A DNA stretch of 64,000 nucleotides from Planctomycetota bacterium (GTDB taxonomy: Bacteria > Planctomycetota > Planctomycetia > Pirellulales > Lacipirellulaceae). The position numbers and the translations under genes were made by a program. The notes beneath the pieces were generated by a model. That model worked only from the letters and a program-made list of their open reading frames with translations, was not told the DNA's origin and made no database searches. The stretch covers positions 1 to 64,000 of the forward strand of contig JAJDED010000010.1 in assembly GCA_029259915.1 (NCBI GenBank), in the 5' to 3' direction. This document shows, one piece after another, positions 39,083-49,377 of the stretch. Numbering within the stretch: position 1 is the first letter of the stretch; each line of letters starts with the position of its first letter.

Positions 39083-40132
39083 TCAAGTGCTGAGGGCGGC
39101 ACATTGTTCGATCAGGGCAGTAACAATATCGTCAATGTCGAGGCCTGCCGCTTCGGCATTGAATGTGGGAATGATGCGATGACGTAGCACAGACAACGCT
39201 ACTTCGTAAATATCTTCGGTCGTCACATGACAACGCTTGTGGAGCAGCGCTCTGGCTTTCCCCGCCATCATCAGAGCGATACTCGCGCGAGGACCTGCTC
39301 CATATTGGACTTTGTCTTGTAAGTTCGCCGGCAACTGGCCTTCTTCGGGTCGGCTCATCCTCGCCAGATCGACCGCGGCATGATAGACATGATCCGACAC
39401 GACCACCTTGGGGACAAGCGCCTGCATCTCGCGCAAAACGGTAATGCCAATGACGTGCGAAATTTCGTAGGAATAATCGGTCGTCTGACGCCGGCAAATC
39501 TCAAGTTCCCCGTCACGGTCTGGGTACTCGACTTTGATCTTCATCAAAAATCGATCGAGTTGAGCCTCTGGCAGAGGATACGTGCCCTCAACTTCAATCG
39601 GGTTTTGGGTTGCCAACACAAAAAATGGATCGGGGAGCTCGTAAGTTATTCCCCCGATCGACAACTGGCGTTCCTCCATCGCTTCAAGCATCGCACTTTG
39701 CGTTTTGGGGGGAGTACGGTTGATTTCATCTGCCAAGATCAAGTTGGCAAACAATGGCCCTTGGACGAAGCGAAAAACTCGCTTTCCCGTCGTGCGATCT
39801 TCTTCCAGAACTTCCCCACCCGTGATATCCGCAGGCATCAGGTCGGGCGTGAACTGGACGCGATTAAACGACAGATCCATCAGCGATGCGAGTTGCGATA
39901 TTAGCAAGGTCTTTGCCAAGCCAGGCATGCCCTGCAAAATACAATGACCTCGGCAGAGCAAGCAAATCATCAGCTGCTCGGTCACATTGTCCATGCCTAC
40001 TATGACCCCACCCAATTCGGTACGTATCTGTTGATACTTTTCAAAGAGATTGTCGACCAACTGGGCGACTTCCTCTGTGCTGGAATCGGGAGTTAACACT
40101 GGCTGGTGATTATCAGTCATCGTCGATCTCAA
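39083..40132 (-). CDS. MoxR-family AAA ATPase
   Basis: IVGMDNVTEQLMICLLCRGHCILQGMPGLAKTLL, FANLILADEINRTPPKTQSAMLEAMEERQ; start may be 40120. Confidence 0.93.
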   Translation of the reverse strand: MRSTMTDNHQPVLTPDSSTEEVAQLVDNLFEKYQQIRTELGGVIVGMDNVTEQLMICLLCRGHCILQGMPGLAKTLLISQLASLMDLSFNRVQFTPDLMPADITGGEVLEEDRTTGKRVFRFVQGPLFANLILADEINRTPPKTQSAMLEAMEERQLSIGGITYELPDPFFVLATQNPIEVEGTYPLPEAQLDRFLMKIKVEYPDRDGELEICRRQTTDYSYEISHVIGITVLREMQALVPKVVVSDHVYHAAVDLARMSRPEEGQLPANLQDKVQYGAGPRASIALMMAGKARALLHKRCHVTTEDIYEVALSVLRHRIIPTFNAEAAGLDIDDIVTALIEQCAALST

Positions 40133-40218
40133 AGCTTGAATGGGTTAAAATGATCGTGAAGCGTATTGTATCACGAGAGAAATTGTTTAACGAAATTTAT
40201 TCGGTACGGTATTCTCAC

Positions 40219-41901
40219 CTATTCGTTGCTCACTGGAAAATCTTGGACTTCTAGGGTGTTCACCAGACCGTCCCCATCTCGGTCAAGACGAGAAAACTGT
40301 TCCGAGGTACCGAGAAACTCGCGCTGGGACAAATCTCCATCCGCATTGCGATCCATGTCAGCAAACCAGGATGGCGCCGTCGGGCGTTCTAAGTCGCGCA
40401 ATTCTCTCGATGCGGCGATCGGCTGATCGAGAGCTTCATGGGCCAATAAGCCTCGGGTAACCGTTAAACGGATAGCGGTAGGAAGCTCCGCACCAGCAAT
40501 CTTCCCATCAGCATTCCTGTCTAACCCGGCAAGCGACTTGCCCAAGTGTCGGCATTCGCGCGAAGTCAGCCGATGATTGTTGTCTTGGTCGAGGAGGCGA
40601 AACAATGGGTAACCATCAACGACAGCTCCGATTGCAATCTGATTTTTTTCACTCTTCGATGCCATGCAAGTTATGGCAGAGAGTTCAACATACGTTCCAT
40701 CGCAATCGATGGTGATCACATTTTCGCTGGACGAGACAACTTGGTCTCCATCAACCGCCAATAGGACAACTTCACCGCTTCCAATTGTCAGATCGATGCT
40801 ACAAGCGAAATCTGGCGATTCGTAAAGCAAGCCTTGAATGTCAGCTACCGTCAACGATCGATCGCCGAGAGACAAGCGAGTTTTTAGTTGATCGGTTTCC
40901 GATCTAGCACCAGCTTGTGCGTCATAACGAGCAACCATCTCCCGGCGTAAGCCATTCCAATCTGTCTGTTCATTCAAAACTACGGCTAGGGGATGACTCA
41001 TTGCCCGTGGGTAGGGTGAATCGCTTTCTTCTGGGTGCAGTTCGGCAAGATCGATCACGTCGTCCTCGTCAACATCCGCTTGGCGCAACTGCGCTGGAGC
41101 CTTACTTATTTCTTCTGTCGAGAGAACTTGGTCGTGATCGGTATCAAGCCAACTCCATAGCGGAGCTAGTTTGGCACGGCGCCAGCTCATTGCGGGAGCG
41201 AGAGTCAACAAGCCAGGACCACCAGCCCATTCTGCGAGTAGCCAGCGAATCTCATCGCGGTCGGTGTCTGCTACTCCCGCAGCCAAATACTGGCGTAACC
41301 GTGCGCTCGCCGTAGGGGGACGACGGCTGCGCACCTTAACGACAGGTACAGCATCTTCGTCGGTAGGGTCTTCTGTAGCTGTTTCGGAAACAACAGCTGT
41401 AGAAGACTCCGCAGGTTCAACCTCCTCGACAGGGTCAACAGACGTGGAGGCGGTTGCCTGCTCTACAAGAGAATCGATCCAGGACTCCCGCCAATCGCGA
41501 AAGGGCACACCTTCGACATGGATCGCCAGATCGACCAAGATCGGCATCGTGGGGCCCATGACTAACACACGTATCCACGGATCGCTACGATCGACCTGAG
41601 CAGGGATGCTCCACTGACCATCATGACTGCGAGCATAATATTCCAAGGAATTTATTTCAGTGACCGACTGCACCGAACCACAAGCATTGGTTGTCGTCTG
41701 CGGCTTTGCATCGGGAGACTTCAACTGTTGAACAGCGCATTGCGCAAGTGGCTTTTGACGGAGCAGTTCCACCCGATCTGTTTCGCCCCGGGCAATCTCC
41801 ATCGAAGCGGTGAAGAGAATTGCGATAACAGCGCAGTAAGACACCGTCGACGTCCGACGCCAACGTCCAGAACCCCTCGTTGCTGAGAAATATTTCATCA
41901 A
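40219..41901 (-). CDS. Secreted EF-hand multi-repeat protein
   Basis: DTDHDQVLSTEEI, DVDEDDVIDLAEL, DQDNNHRLTSREC, DRNADGKIAGAEL, DRNADGDLSQREF, DRDGDGLVNTLEV. Confidence 0.85.
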   Translation of the reverse strand: MMKYFSATRGSGRWRRTSTVSYCAVIAILFTASMEIARGETDRVELLRQKPLAQCAVQQLKSPDAKPQTTTNACGSVQSVTEINSLEYYARSHDGQWSIPAQVDRSDPWIRVLVMGPTMPILVDLAIHVEGVPFRDWRESWIDSLVEQATASTSVDPVEEVEPAESSTAVVSETATEDPTDEDAVPVVKVRSRRPPTASARLRQYLAAGVADTDRDEIRWLLAEWAGGPGLLTLAPAMSWRRAKLAPLWSWLDTDHDQVLSTEEISKAPAQLRQADVDEDDVIDLAELHPEESDSPYPRAMSHPLAVVLNEQTDWNGLRREMVARYDAQAGARSETDQLKTRLSLGDRSLTVADIQGLLYESPDFACSIDLTIGSGEVVLLAVDGDQVVSSSENVITIDCDGTYVELSAITCMASKSEKNQIAIGAVVDGYPLFRLLDQDNNHRLTSRECRHLGKSLAGLDRNADGKIAGAELPTAIRLTVTRGLLAHEALDQPIAASRELRDLERPTAPSWFADMDRNADGDLSQREFLGTSEQFSRLDRDGDGLVNTLEVQDFPVSNE

Positions 41902-41946
41902 AATCTTCTCACCCTAACCGTGTCGTCGAATACTGACGAACATAAC

Positions 41947-43290
41947 TTATGCCAGCAATTGCTTGATCGGTTCATCATCAACGATTGCAATGGGCCGACC
42001 GATGTTCGATATGTTTTGGGTATCCGGGGGGACTCCCATTGCCGCGCAGATTGTCGCTAGAACTTCGGTGACCGAAGTTTGGTCTTCTTCAATATCCATG
42101 CCATCTGCGCTGGTGCGTCCGTAGACCTGTCCGCCCGCGATTCCGCCACCAGCCAAAACACACGACCAAGCACGCGGAAAATGGTCGCGTCCTGCCTGCC
42201 CGTTAATCTGAGGTGTGCGGCCAAATTCGCCCATCCAGATGATCGTGGTCGAGTCTAATAAGCCACGATCTCGCAGGTCGGTCATCAAGGTCGCCCACCC
42301 CGCATCCAGCTCGGCAGACAACGCAGCGACAGACTCAAAATTATTGCTATGCGTATCCCAGCCAAAGTTCGCGTTTGATGAAGTGGTAAGCGAGACTTCG
42401 ACAAATGGCACGCCTCGTTCAACCAACCGACGTGCAAGCAAACAGCCTTGGCCAAAAGTCCCTTTGCCATAGGCTTCGCGGACTTCGTCGGCCTCTTCCG
42501 ACAAATTGAACGCGCCGGCAGCATCGCCCTGGGTCATTCGCAAGGCGCTATCGTAAACCGACCTATGGGCATTCGTGGTCTCCCCTGGATGCTGTGCCAA
42601 AAAATGATTTTCCATGGATTTCCAAAGTTCTAAACGGCTAGCCATTTGCGATGAGGTCACCTTGCCAGGCGGACTCAACGATTCTACTTTCAGTTCAGCA
42701 AATCCTTCCGTTTCTGGGGCTACCGCAGGAGTGCCAATGCGTGTTCCCCCAACGATTAGGGGTGCAAATTTTGGACCCAAAAAACCAGGACCAAACGCAG
42801 CTTGATCAATACCGAGCGAAGGCGCAATGCTGACATAGGGTGGCAATGTCGCGGAGGGTAAGACTAGCTGCTTTGCTAACGCAGCCCCAATCGACGGATA
42901 CTGCTCCAATCCCATCGGCGGATGTCCCGTGCGCATCAGATGCGAACCGCGGCTGTGGTCACCTTCCTTGGTACTCAAGCTGCGAATGATTGCTAATTGA
43001 TCTGCCTGCTTGGCAAGCTGTGGCAAATGTTCGCTGAATCGAATTCCTGGCACATTGGTAGAGATTTCCTTGAATTCGCCGCCATTCTCATGGTTGGGCT
43101 TCATGTCGAAGGTGTCGGTCTGACTCGGTCCCCCGCCCATCCACAATACTATGCAATGGCGACTTCGCTTGGGGTCGTTTGCAAGCTTTTGGGCGAACGC
43201 CGGCAGCCACCCGCTCATGCTCATTCCGCACAAACCCAAACCAGTCGATTGCAACCAACGACGACGATCGATGGGGTTTAATTGTGACAT
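41947..43290 (-). CDS. DUF1501 domain-containing protein
   Basis: RRRWLQSTGLGLCGMSMSGWLP, HCIVLWMGGGPSQTDTFDMKP, WMGEFGRTPQINGQAGRDHFPRAWSCVLAGGG. Confidence 0.93.
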   Translation of the reverse strand: MSQLNPIDRRRWLQSTGLGLCGMSMSGWLPAFAQKLANDPKRSRHCIVLWMGGGPSQTDTFDMKPNHENGGEFKEISTNVPGIRFSEHLPQLAKQADQLAIIRSLSTKEGDHSRGSHLMRTGHPPMGLEQYPSIGAALAKQLVLPSATLPPYVSIAPSLGIDQAAFGPGFLGPKFAPLIVGGTRIGTPAVAPETEGFAELKVESLSPPGKVTSSQMASRLELWKSMENHFLAQHPGETTNAHRSVYDSALRMTQGDAAGAFNLSEEADEVREAYGKGTFGQGCLLARRLVERGVPFVEVSLTTSSNANFGWDTHSNNFESVAALSAELDAGWATLMTDLRDRGLLDSTTIIWMGEFGRTPQINGQAGRDHFPRAWSCVLAGGGIAGGQVYGRTSADGMDIEEDQTSVTEVLATICAAMGVPPDTQNISNIGRPIAIVDDEPIKQLLA

Positions 43291-43326
43291 CTAATTGACC
43301 CTCGTAGCTTGTACTGATTTAAAAAT

Positions 43327-45954
43327 TCAGTGAATGAAAGTAAATTCTGCGCTATTGAGCAATGCCCATAGCACGTCACCCATCGCCTGCATCCGCTCGG
43401 CCTCATCTTTGGCCGCACCAACATACTCGAACATCTTTCGCTGCTCTTCCCCGTTCGGCAACCTCGACAGCGTAGCTAAGAACAGAGTCTCAATCCGCTG
43501 CTGATCGCTAAAGAATGGCGCTCCGAGTGACTTCAGCAAGCCACTCGTTTCGAGATCCGTTGCTCCATGAATAATCTGTCCATGCAACAGAGTCAGGGCT
43601 TGGGGGATGCCTGCGTGATAATTCGTTCGTTCCCCTGGTGGGGCCTGAAACTGAACGATGAAAGCCTGTCGCGAAGTATTAGAAAACCGAGCCAAGGCCC
43701 CATTCTCCGTGCTCTCGAGGGACATCGCTGCATTCTGTGTTGACACAGCAATACAGTCATACAGTTGGTCGGCTGTCATGCTCTTCAAATTCATGCGGGC
43801 GAAGAGCAAAGTTTGCGACGGTTCCTCGACATCCGCGCGACTCGAAAGCTGATAAGCTTCGCTCAAAACCAGCGTTCGCAGCAATCGCCGTAGGTCAAAG
43901 CCGCTGGCCGCAAAATCTTGGCTTAGAAATTCCATCGCTTCAGGAATGACTGGTGCATTGTCGACTCGCAAATCGTCAACCGGATCAACCAATCCACGAC
44001 CAAAGAGGTGCGCCCAAACACGATTGACCGCTGAGGATGAAAATCGACGATTGTCGCGAGAAGTAAGCCAAGCAACCAACTGCCGCCGGCGAGACAAAGC
44101 CTTCTTGCTTTGGATGAAGTCTTCCCCCTGTCCGGCGCCAGGCAAATGCGGGGCAATCACCTCCTCAGTATCTGGAAGCATCACTTCGCCTCGTGCATTA
44201 TCGCGCACCCGGAGAACGCGCGAGGTCACTTCCATTTTCCCCTGGGGGCGAGATATCTGTGCAAAAAAGGCCGCAAAGCCCCAAAAGTCTTCCTGGCTGA
44301 TTTCGTCGTCAAAAGGATGATCATGGCATTGCGCACATCCCATGCGCGTTCCCAAGAAAACGCGCGAGGTTTTGGAGGCAAGCTCCTCGGGATTGAGCTT
44401 CAAAGCGGCATAAAACAGCAACGGCCCTGATTCGCTGACACGTCCTTCGGCCGACAGCAATTGGGACACAAGTTGGTCATAAGGCAAGTTTTGTGCGAAA
44501 CGATCGGCTAGCCATTCATCGAACTTCGCCGTGCCACCAAAGGCTTGTAAGTCGACTCCCTCGGGCAACAACATCGTGCGCCAAACTGTAGCTAAATGGG
44601 TTGCGTGATCGCGACTCGCGAGCAGCTCATCCACCAACCGAGTTCGTCGATCAGGCGAGGGATCCTCGAGAAATTGATAAGCCTCGCTAACCATGGGAAT
44701 TCTTCCCGTAAGATCGAGATACACGCGGCGAAGGAACTCGGCATCGGTCGCCAACTCCGCAGGATGCACTCCTTGCGACTCCCAATAGGCTGTTAGCATT
44801 GCGTTGAGTTGCTCAACCAACTCACGCGAAGATAAGGGTTCCGCAGAGACATCCCAGTCGGTTGATTCATGAGGCGAAATAGACAGATCGAGAGCAGGTG
44901 ACGTAATCTCTGACTTAACAACCGCGTCGATCGCTTCGCTACCAGACTCTTTCTTGCCAATGGCTCCTAACTGCGCAGAAATAGTTTTCGCTCCAGACGG
45001 CGTAATCAATTTTGCCTCAGGGGAAACTCCTAATGCGAAGATCGTCGTTGGCCCTTGTTCTGGGTAAGCAAATTCAAAAACGGCATCTTCGAAATTTGCA
45101 TCTTCAAGAGTAACGTCTTTGAGTACGCGACCAGAAATAGGCAGATGCGTGGCCGGGTCGAGCAGAAACTCGAGTTCAACCGTTTTGGCCTCCTCGCCAA
45201 TGGCCCTCAGTTTCACTCGCAACTGGACAAGGCGGTCGTGTCCCGCTTTATTCTCGACAAGTTTCCAAGACTCGGAAACTAATTCCCAACCTTGCGGCGC
45301 GTCGTTCAGGATCGCTCCGATCTCGTCAACGTCCGACAACAACAGGGCGAGCAGCCTGACTTCCCAACTCGTGGCGTTCCTCGATTCCAACGATTTCTGA
45401 GTGATTGTTTGTTCTTCGGCGCGGTAATCTGCTCCCATCGCTTGACGGTCGTCTCGGAACACAGTGCGAGTGGCCGATTGGGCAGCGACAATGCCCTGTG
45501 AAGCCGAGGCCCAACCGCTCACGCCCTCGTTGGAAGCGACCGTCTGTACCCATGCGCATTGCTCAAGGGCCCTTAGCATCGCAGCCCAACCATAGGCTGG
45601 GGGGCTATTCCACAAAGTGGTGGCAACCAGCAAGGATGCCGCAGTGCCGAAAATCACGGCAAGCCGCCATCTTGATCGATGAAACGCCGACCTTGGCTTC
45701 GCTTCAGAAGCCGGCAAAGGATCGTCGGCTTTGGTGTTGACCCAACCAGCCTGGCTAGCGCCGTTGTTCGAAGGGCTCGAATCCCATCCGATAGATTGTT
45801 GAACTTCAGCGGGTTGAGCAAATTCCCGATCTAGTTTTTTCGACAGTGCATCGACGAAGGCATCGTCGAGTTTTGGCACGTCGTGCGCCACCTTGAGTAG
45901 ATGCTCAAGGCGAGCATCACTCAATTCGCCAGAATGTTCACGTTCTGCAGCCAT
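43327..45954 (-). CDS. Fusion: anti-sigma-like N-terminus with TM helix + DUF1549/DUF1553
   Basis: N-terminal 330 aa with one TM (RLAVIFGTAASLLVATTLW); C-terminal DATFLRRVYLDLTGRIP-type DUF1549 (AEFLRRVYLDLTGRIPMVSEAYQFL, CAQCHDHPFD) and DUF1553 (NRRFSSSAVNRVWAHLFGRGLVDPVDDLR). Confidence 0.82.
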   Translation of the reverse strand: MAAEREHSGELSDARLEHLLKVAHDVPKLDDAFVDALSKKLDREFAQPAEVQQSIGWDSSPSNNGASQAGWVNTKADDPLPASEAKPRSAFHRSRWRLAVIFGTAASLLVATTLWNSPPAYGWAAMLRALEQCAWVQTVASNEGVSGWASASQGIVAAQSATRTVFRDDRQAMGADYRAEEQTITQKSLESRNATSWEVRLLALLLSDVDEIGAILNDAPQGWELVSESWKLVENKAGHDRLVQLRVKLRAIGEEAKTVELEFLLDPATHLPISGRVLKDVTLEDANFEDAVFEFAYPEQGPTTIFALGVSPEAKLITPSGAKTISAQLGAIGKKESGSEAIDAVVKSEITSPALDLSISPHESTDWDVSAEPLSSRELVEQLNAMLTAYWESQGVHPAELATDAEFLRRVYLDLTGRIPMVSEAYQFLEDPSPDRRTRLVDELLASRDHATHLATVWRTMLLPEGVDLQAFGGTAKFDEWLADRFAQNLPYDQLVSQLLSAEGRVSESGPLLFYAALKLNPEELASKTSRVFLGTRMGCAQCHDHPFDDEISQEDFWGFAAFFAQISRPQGKMEVTSRVLRVRDNARGEVMLPDTEEVIAPHLPGAGQGEDFIQSKKALSRRRQLVAWLTSRDNRRFSSSAVNRVWAHLFGRGLVDPVDDLRVDNAPVIPEAMEFLSQDFAASGFDLRRLLRTLVLSEAYQLSSRADVEEPSQTLLFARMNLKSMTADQLYDCIAVSTQNAAMSLESTENGALARFSNTSRQAFIVQFQAPPGERTNYHAGIPQALTLLHGQIIHGATDLETSGLLKSLGAPFFSDQQRIETLFLATLSRLPNGEEQRKMFEYVGAAKDEAERMQAMGDVLWALLNSAEFTFIH

Positions 45955-45969
45955 AACAGCACCATTTAC

Positions 45970-46596
45970 TTACTGAGAAGGGGAATCGAATTCTGCCTGT
46001 CTTTCATGCAAAACTCGGTTTGGGACTTTGGACTGCTGATTTTCTGACAATCCAAACAAGCGCCGAAACTCGCGTCTTGCTCGATACAAGGTTGCCTCAA
46101 CCGCTTTCTCTGTTTCTCCCAAACGCTGGGCGATTTCCCGTACACATAAACCTTCGACATACTTCCACTCCAACACGATCCGCTGACGTTCCGGCAAATC
46201 GTCGAGAATTTCAAGAACCTGTTCGCGCGTTTCCGCAACCTCCAACGGTTCTGCAGGACTTGTGTCCGACTTGTGATTGGTTTCCTTCCCAGCAAGCATT
46301 TGGTTCATGCGTTGCTCCGACCGATAATTCCGACGGTGATGGTCTGCTACCTTATGTCGCACCACCGAACGCAACCAAGCAGATATTTTCGGGGCTTCCG
46401 TATCGATGCCGTCAATCCCATGGAGAAGAGCTAACATCGTCTCTCCTACGACGTCTTCTGCCAGATGAGTATCGCCTAAGAGCGCATACGCACAGCGCCA
46501 CACCGATGGCAAGTAACGCTGGTAGAGCGTCCTCCATGCCTCGGCATTTTTTTGCTGAGCACCTCGCACAAGTTCGACGTCAGTCAAATGGCACAC
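45970..46596 (-). CDS. ECF-type RNA polymerase sigma factor
   Basis: YLPSVWRCAYALLGDTHLAEDVVGETMLALL; LPERQRIVLEWKYVEGLCVREIAQRLGETEKAVEATLYRARREFR. Confidence 0.9.
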   Translation of the reverse strand: MCHLTDVELVRGAQQKNAEAWRTLYQRYLPSVWRCAYALLGDTHLAEDVVGETMLALLHGIDGIDTEAPKISAWLRSVVRHKVADHHRRNYRSEQRMNQMLAGKETNHKSDTSPAEPLEVAETREQVLEILDDLPERQRIVLEWKYVEGLCVREIAQRLGETEKAVEATLYRARREFRRLFGLSENQQSKVPNRVLHERQAEFDSPSQ

Positions 46597-46854
46597 CTAA
46601 TATGTCAGAAGCGATGCCCCCTTAGCGCTCGCTAGTAGTAGGTCTTTCAATAACCGACAACCTAGTCGCTGGCGGACCAGATTTCACTCAAAAAAAACGA
46701 AGTTTCCTCACTCAGCCTCGATTTTACCCGGAATTTTCCACTCGGATGTTTTCCCACCCAAAAACTCCCTACGATGAAGATCGGCAAGATGATCGCAGGG
46801 GGGAAAGAACAGGGGGCAGGCCAGAATTTAACTGATCGGACTTCAAACCTACCG

Positions 46855-47433
46855 TTAAATCGAGTTCTGCGGGGTTCCGAACAGTCGTTCGACGACGTTA
46901 ATCAACGTCAGGTACGCGCCCATGACTTCGTTAGGAATTATTCGCACAGGTGGCGGCAACCGGAAAATTCGGTTTCGGTAGGCTCCGATCAGAATGAGAT
47001 CATCTCGGCTCTTCTCACCCAACGAAATGCCCGTGACTTCCGCAGTATACGCCCGCACGCGATGGCACGCAGAATGCTTGTCTTCCCAGCCGTGGTGAAG
47101 CTGCGGGCTAATACAAGACAATTGCTTCCCGCTTAATAAATCGAGTACGTCGATGTAACGGAGCCATTTGGGCGCGTGTAGGAAATCTCGATCTGCTTCG
47201 ACTTCGGGCGGAGGCGCTTTCAAAAGGCTAGCAATCGTGGCGGGGAATTTGTCTCGCACCGACTCGAGACGCTGGACCGTCAAGATTTCGACAACACGCG
47301 TACCCAGGTCAATGGCTTCGCAAAGATGAATAATGCCTTTCGGGGCTTTCCGCAAGGCTTCCAAGGTGCCATCCCAGAGACGCTGCGCCTCGAATTTCGG
47401 TTTCAGCCATTCTTCTTCAAGAAGTTGAGACAT
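46855..47433 (-). CDS. Hypothetical protein
   Basis: 192-aa ORF with a purine-rich RBS-like sequence (GGAGCAG) upstream; no family recognised. Confidence 0.55.
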   Translation of the reverse strand: MSQLLEEEWLKPKFEAQRLWDGTLEALRKAPKGIIHLCEAIDLGTRVVEILTVQRLESVRDKFPATIASLLKAPPPEVEADRDFLHAPKWLRYIDVLDLLSGKQLSCISPQLHHGWEDKHSACHRVRAYTAEVTGISLGEKSRDDLILIGAYRNRIFRLPPPVRIIPNEVMGAYLTLINVVERLFGTPQNSI

Positions 47434-47677
47434 GATCTGCTCCTCCCTTGTCGGTCAAACACAAAGGGCTAAAGACTCTTTAGTCCCCACTCACTCATAA
47501 GCAAATGTCATACCAAAGAAACACTTGACTAAGCCATTTCGAGTTGACTCGAGTGAGAATTTGGCACTCCTAGTAAAGCGCCCAGCGAACACGAATATGC
47601 TTTTCGCACAACGGTTGCGAGCCCTCCCTATCCATCGCCTCTTATCCGAGGGGAGCGCGTCAAATGATGTTCGATGC

Positions 47678-47980
47678 TTAGTCTGACAGCTTTGACAAAA
47701 TGCTGGACAATTCTGATTCCCGAAAGGCGCGGCCCGTTTGTGTTTGTACAGACCCGAGCGACCCCAGATAGAGCATGACTGCCGTGGCAGTTTCCTCGTC
47801 AGGGGCATCAAAAACGATCAGTCCATCAAACGCGCCAAGTGTCCAAAAAATGTCCGTCACTTTAGCGCCCATCTCCTCCGCTTTGGACTTGAAAGCGATA
47901 GCACGTTGGGTGGTGTCGCGAATTTTCTCGGCGCCTCGCTCGGTGAATTTAATTGTCGTTACGAAGGTAGGCATGGCCAA
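47678..47980 (-). CDS. GYD domain protein
   Basis: MPTFVTTIKFTERGAEKIRDTTQRAIAFKSKAEEMGAKVTDIFWTLGAFDGLIVFDAPDEETATAVML; RBS AAAGGAGCT. Confidence 0.88.
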   Translation of the reverse strand: MAMPTFVTTIKFTERGAEKIRDTTQRAIAFKSKAEEMGAKVTDIFWTLGAFDGLIVFDAPDEETATAVMLYLGSLGSVQTQTGRAFRESELSSILSKLSD

Positions 47981-48002
47981 AGCTCCTTTGTGTTGCTAAT
48001 AG

Positions 48003-48018
48003 TGCAATTTTGTTGCCG
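48003..48018 (-). promoter_or_regulatory. Candidate sigma-54 -24/-12 promoter for the GYD gene
   Basis: Minus strand CGGCAACAAAATTGCA vs consensus TGGCAC-N5-TTGCA, GG/GC spacing exact. Confidence 0.45.
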
Positions 48019-48188
48019 CAAAATATGAACTGTCACACATTGCCCATTGTAGTGCCGCTGTTTGGCAAGGAAAGCACCGATATCTCGGCAGAAATAGGGC
48101 AATACTCTCCGCCTGAGCCCGAGACTGTGAACGCCTGGTAGGGGACCTGAATTCTAACCGTTTCGCAATGCGCGCGTTACCGCACACT

Positions 48189-48208
48189 ACTGTCCGATGC
48201 TGGACAGT
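48189..48208. promoter_or_regulatory. Inverted repeat ACTGTCC-GATGCT-GGACAGT, candidate activator site
   Basis: Perfect 7-6-7 dyad about 185 bp upstream of the GYD candidate promoter. Confidence 0.45.
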
Positions 48209-48260
48209 TTCGCACGTTGAAAAGGGATGAACGAATGCACCACAAACTACTTTTGCGAGT

Positions 48261-49325
48261 TCAATTCTGTTCTTCAACAGACAAGAAATACCTTTGTTGA
48301 AAACGCAAAGCAACACCCACCAAGCCAATCAGTACCGGCACTTCCACCAGGGGACCGATGACTGCCGCAAACGCTTGACCAGAATCAATTCCGAAGACGG
48401 CCACCGCGACGGCAATCGCTAATTCAAAATTATTGCTAGCTGCAGTAAATGCAACAGTAGCCGTGCGAGAGTAATTCGCACCGATACGTTTCCCCATCCA
48501 GAACGACACGAGAAACATCACCACAAAATAAATGCACAGTGGAACCGCAATACGCAGCACGTCGAGTGGCAACTGCATGATGGTTTCGCCCTTCAGTGAA
48601 AACATCACGACAATCGTGAAGAGCAAAGCGATCAGCGTAAGCGGAGACACTCTCGGCACGAACACCGACTCGTACCACTCTTTGCCCTTCGACTTGAGCA
48701 GAAAGAATCGAGTCGCCATTCCAGCCGCGAACGGAATCCCGAGATAGATCAGCACACTCTTTGCGATATCGGAAATCGCGATCTGAACGACTGCCCCTTC
48801 GAGTCCAATGAGCGGTGGCAGGAACGTGATAAAGAACCACGCGTAAACCGAGTAAAACAGCACTTGAAACACCGAGTTGAACGCCACCAGCCCCGCAGCA
48901 TACTCGTTGTCGCCCTTGGCCAGCTCGTTCCAGACGATCACCATCGCGATGCAACGCGCAAGTCCAATCAGAATGAGCCCCACCATGTATTCGGGATAGC
49001 CCCGCAAAAAAACCACCGCCAAAGCAAACATCAATACCGGCCCAATCACCCAGTTTTGGACAAGCGAGAGCCCAAGGATTTTGGTGTTGCGAAAGACGTC
49101 GCCCAACTCCTCGTACTTCACCTTTGCCAACGGCGGGTACATCATCAGAATCAGGCCGATAGCTATCGGGACGTTGGTCGTTCCCACCTGAAAGCGGTTG
49201 ATAAACGATTCCACTCCAGGCACAAAGTACCCCAGCCCAACGCCACAAATCATCGCCAGAAAAATCCAAAGCGTGAGATAGCGATCAACAAAAGACAGTC
49301 GTCCAGGACAAGGGGCATCATTCAT
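48261..49325 (-). CDS. arsB: ACR3-family arsenite efflux transporter
   Basis: [77 protein letters not shown]; start could also be 49373. Confidence 0.93.
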   Translation of the reverse strand: MNDAPCPGRLSFVDRYLTLWIFLAMICGVGLGYFVPGVESFINRFQVGTTNVPIAIGLILMMYPPLAKVKYEELGDVFRNTKILGLSLVQNWVIGPVLMFALAVVFLRGYPEYMVGLILIGLARCIAMVIVWNELAKGDNEYAAGLVAFNSVFQVLFYSVYAWFFITFLPPLIGLEGAVVQIAISDIAKSVLIYLGIPFAAGMATRFFLLKSKGKEWYESVFVPRVSPLTLIALLFTIVVMFSLKGETIMQLPLDVLRIAVPLCIYFVVMFLVSFWMGKRIGANYSRTATVAFTAASNNFELAIAVAVAVFGIDSGQAFAAVIGPLVEVPVLIGLVGVALRFQQRYFLSVEEQN

Positions 49326-49377
49326 GTATCTATTCTTCCTTGTTTTCTTACAGTCGCCAAAATCGATATCCATCGAC

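Noticed and set aside
47491-47811. 106-aa minus ORF overlapping the GYD gene
   Set aside because: Out-of-frame overlap with a recognised GYD domain; no support.
48436-49269. 277-aa minus ORF inside the ACR3 gene
   Set aside because: Alternative frame of ACR3, no domain features.
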